The position numbers were made by a program, and so were the translations under genes. The notes beneath the pieces were generated by a model. That model did no database searches. It saw only the letters and a program-made list of their open reading frames with translations, and was not told the DNA's origin. DNA of 64,000 bases from assembly GCF_023053635.1 (NCBI RefSeq), contig NC_086172.1, forward strand, positions 123,975,681 to 124,039,680, read 5' to 3'. Positions 61,258-64,000 of this stretch are shown here, one piece after another. The stretch is from Elgaria multicarinata webbii. Lineage: Eukaryota > Chordata > Lepidosauria > Squamata > Anguidae. The first letter of the stretch is position 1. Each line of letters opens with the position of its first letter.

Positions 61258-63371
61258 CTACATCCGTACTTGCTCTTCACTGTCAGATTCATCTGGTGAA
61301 CTGGGTGTTGGGAGATCATCAAAAACGATGTGTGCTCCTTCTCTTGTCTGCCCAAAGCATGTAGCAATCACATCTACTGCAAGATTAGCTGTTGCATTCA
61401 CTTCCTCCTGGGAAGCTCCAAGTAATGGATTAACTTCTACAAGGTCCACAGCAGAAAGCAGGCCTAAGAAATTAAACACAGTAAATCATGTGGAACAAGC
61501 AGAAGAATTTAATGTTTTTAAAAAGCACCATCTCAACCAAAGGATAGATTGTCTATACTACTTTAGTGCCATATGGGTCTTATGTGAACCCCAAGTTCCA
61601 AACATAAGCTCTTCCACTATTCTCTTGCAGTTTTAAATGTACTGCACTATTCAAATAATCTTGCATTGCTTTTCAGACAGCTGTCCAAAGGAACAATAAT
61701 TATTACTAGCTTCAGTGTTTAGGTTATGTTGTTGCCAGTGACATAAAACACAGATCAAACTAGTGCAGATTATTGGTTTGACGTTTAAGTAATGCTGCAA
61801 CATAGATGCTAGAAACATTTATGAATCCTTTACAGCTATAATTAAACTTTATAAATGTTGGCCTGGTTCACACCTAGAGCTAGTTCATGCTTTATTTAAC
61901 TGAGGGTTTGTCTGGAAGATGATCAGTCAAACTGTAGTTTGTTCTATTAATCCTTGGGTTATTTCCCTCCTTCTTTGCCTGCTCTCTACCTGTATCCCAA
62001 AAGCTGGTTTTCTTGCCTGCTGCTTCTGATGCCTGCTGAAATACCCATGAACAACCCATAGTTCTGGGTTCACACATGATGATAACCAATGGTTTAAACA
62101 ACCTAGAGTTCATAAACCCAACAACAAACTATTGGTTCTCTTTCTGGCTTGGTTGTGGTTTGTTAGTGTGGCCGTATTCACACATCATGACAAACTAAAG
62201 TTCAACGACAATGGATTAGTGTTATGTACGAACCAGGCCAACAGCTTTCCCCCACTCCCTATAGAAACTACAGAAATTACAGGTAATAAAAGACTGCAAT
62301 GGAATAACACTGAAAGCAATGTAATCATAGAGCAAATGGAATGACAGTTCTTATGAGGCTATATTTCCATTTAGCTTATGCTTAAGTTTGTTAGGCATAG
62401 CTTTTAGAATTTATTTTAGCAATATTTGAGTAAAGTCTGTTTGGGTGCATTTTTTTTTACTACCTAGGAAGTGTGATTTGGGCTCTGTCTGAAAGCTCGA
62501 GGGAACTATTTTTCTAGTTTTGTAAGTGTCCGGTCCAGTCCAATCTGTTTCTTATTAATTCCCTCATGAAGGGAGTGCAGTAAGGAAAGAGAACTTGAAC
62601 TTTTATCTGAACTACATTCCTACATTTTATATTTCAATAATCTCTGAATAATTTTGTGATGTAGCTACCATACAAGCATATTTTTGTGTGTGTTATGTTA
62701 CCTTAAGCTAAAAGTAAAATATGCTTGGCTGGTTCTTACCTGTGTTGTGTATTTCCTCTGAAATGTACATGCCTTCACGATATGTTAAGCCACCCAAAAC
62801 AGGAGTCCCTGTTGCTGGAGCCAGTGTTGGGTCAAAGGCATCAATGTCAAAGCTCAGGTGGATTGGTCTTTGTCCTCTGTGGAAAGAGAATCACTTTATT
62901 CTACAGGTATAACCCATGTGCAATAAATCCGTTATACTAATTAGGAACTGATCAGTAGGATAATTGGCTGCGTATGTCAAGTATTTTTTGTCTGACAAAT
63001 CTTCCCCAAAGTATCCATCTTCAAAAAGGTTTTACCTGCCCAAAAGATGGTCAAAAGTTCTTTCCATCACTTTCTGGATTCCGAATCTATCAATATCTCT
63101 CATAGAAAAATACTGGATGCCGTAGTTCTTCAAAATATAGCTGTTAATAAAGAAAATAGTTTAAAGCTATGAGCCAGCATAACTCTTACTGGTGCCAGTA
63201 GCCTATGAATGCAGCATTTACCCAAGCCAAGTGCTTGTAAAATAATGTTCTCCCAACCCAGCTATCTTGCACTTACTGTTCAGCAGGATCAACATCCCTC
63301 AGGCCAATATATACAATATCTGATCTTGAAAGGCAGGGCTTTAGCCAGGAAAATCCAGGAAGCAATGGCAC
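61258..63371 (-). CDS. ARG2: ARG2, mitochondrial arginase type II, last 4 exons
   Basis: Arginase II hydrolyses arginine to ornithine and urea in mitochondria. Minus-strand exons in order: 63277-63371, 63036-63140, 62740-62876, 61258-61463. They total 543 nt, 180 codons plus TAG, all in phase. The first carries LPGFSW and [13 protein letters not shown]. The second has [20 protein letters not shown]. The third has [11 protein letters not shown] with the Mn-binding D-x-D, then [25 protein letters not shown]. The last has [17 protein letters not shown] and PTPSSPDES. The [10 protein letters not shown] tail is typical of ARG2 rather than ARG1, and the position beside VTI1B agrees with human synteny. 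Upstream exons, including the mitochondrial presequence, lie beyond 64000. Confidence 0.95.
61860..62240. mobile_element. Nested non-autonomous DNA transposon with GGCCTGGTTCACAC ends
   Basis: GTTGGCCTGGTTCACACCTA at the left is mirrored by GTACGAACCAGGCCAAC at the right. Inside are further pieces with TTCACACATGATGATAACCA and ATTCACACATCATGACAAAC in opposite senses, suggesting one such element inserted in another. It lies in an ARG2 intron. Confidence 0.5.
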
Positions 63372-63462
63372 CTACAGGAGAAGAGAAGAACATGGTCCTG
63401 AAAGGATTGATCTGAGAGTCATATTTTACAGTCTTACACTCAATATAAATAAAGGGAGATTA

Positions 63463-63541
63463 AGGATGCAATCCTATGCATGTTTCTATTCATACTGGGA
63501 GTTGAACATTTTCTGTCAAACATGAATAGGATTGCATCCTA
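63463..63541. mobile_element. Short palindromic element in an ARG2 intron
   Basis: GGATGCAATCCTATGCATGT then TTCT is mirrored by CAAACATGAATAGGATTGCA then TCCT. About 80 bp, foldback with a short loop. Confidence 0.6.
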
Positions 63542-63703
63542 GGTGAGAGGTCAGTCTTGTTGTTATATTCCTATTACAGTTTGTCTTCCCCTTGGAGTAA
63601 CATCATGTACCAGATTAAGGACAGGGTCCAGGCCAGACAAGCCTCAAAAGTAACAGCAAAAGATTTGGGTGGGCTCCAGTTATTGCGCATTTAACACATA
63701 TTC

Positions 63704-63765
63704 GCCCAGAGAGCTTCGGCTATTGGGCGGTATAGAAATGCAATAAATAAATAAATAAATATCCT
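63704..63765 (+). mobile_element. LINE 3' end
   Basis: GCCCAGAGAGCTTCGGCTAT then TGGGCGGTATAGAAATGCAA and an (ATAA)n tail. Probably the youngest-looking terminal piece of this family in the window. Confidence 0.6.
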
Positions 63766-64000
63766 TTAAAGGAAATCCATTTGAGAGAATATAATTCTTT
63801 GTCCAAAGAAGCTTGTCTAAGGACACAGTCCTATGGGTTGCACCCTCAATGACTGTAGGTCCCTGAACTCAGAGGCTTATGATCATCCAAAGCAGGGCAT
63901 GAGGAGTGGCAGAGGCGATCTTTGCCTCCCCAGCCTCCTGCCCTGCCCTTTTCACCAGACAAGCTATTTTGTCCATCACTTTCTGGATTATCATCTAGGT

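Noticed and set aside
1-64000. CRISPR arrays, operons, phage or other prokaryotic systems
   Set aside because: The window is clearly vertebrate, with introns, poly(A) signals and LINE/SINE repeats; the regular repeats seen are transposon tails or simple repeats.

Overview
The window is vertebrate nuclear DNA, most likely from a squamate reptile, probably a lizard. Four conserved, intron-bearing genes lie in the ARG2-VTI1B-RDH-ZFYVE26 order known from human chromosome 14q24. The repeats are squamate-like: a full-length BovB, L2- and CR1-type LINEs, two tRNA-derived SINE families and many palindromic MITEs. No prokaryotic gene, CRISPR array or operon is present. Family assignments come from reading translated exons against remembered family sequences; no search was run.

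Layout. 51-24715 (+): the last 14 coding exons of ZFYVE26 (spastizin), from inside the FYVE zinc finger to the stop codon, 724 codons, plus its 3'UTR. 24825-41060 (-): a complete seven-exon retinol dehydrogenase of 320 codons, closer to RDH12 than RDH11, tail-to-tail with ZFYVE26. 41060-44860: intergenic, with LINE pieces. 44860-61080 (+): a complete six-exon VTI1B (231 codons, Qb-SNARE) starting in a CpG-rich promoter. 61200-63371 (-): the last four exons of ARG2 (180 codons), tail-to-tail with VTI1B; the gene continues beyond the right edge.

The genes do not form one pathway. Spastizin acts in lysosome reformation and autophagy, VTI1B in late endosome and lysosome fusion, RDH12 in retinal reduction at the ER, and ARG2 in mitochondrial arginine breakdown. 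Their value is as a conserved synteny block. Relative to human, one gene is missing: no RDH11 lies between RDH12 and VTI1B.

The introns hold the accessory content: an L2 reverse-transcriptase remnant (2479-4445), a perfect 38-bp inverted-repeat pair (10604-10880), a three-fold 16-mer (14781-15143), a 94-bp duplication beside an exon (15508-15749), a full-length BovB with target-site duplication (27371-30584), a CR1 (37285-38405), and an internally deleted L1 with target-site duplication (52151-55814). I found no convincing new biological system; the best leads are the RDH11 gap, the GC-AG intron, the inverted-repeat unit and the HAL1-like L1.
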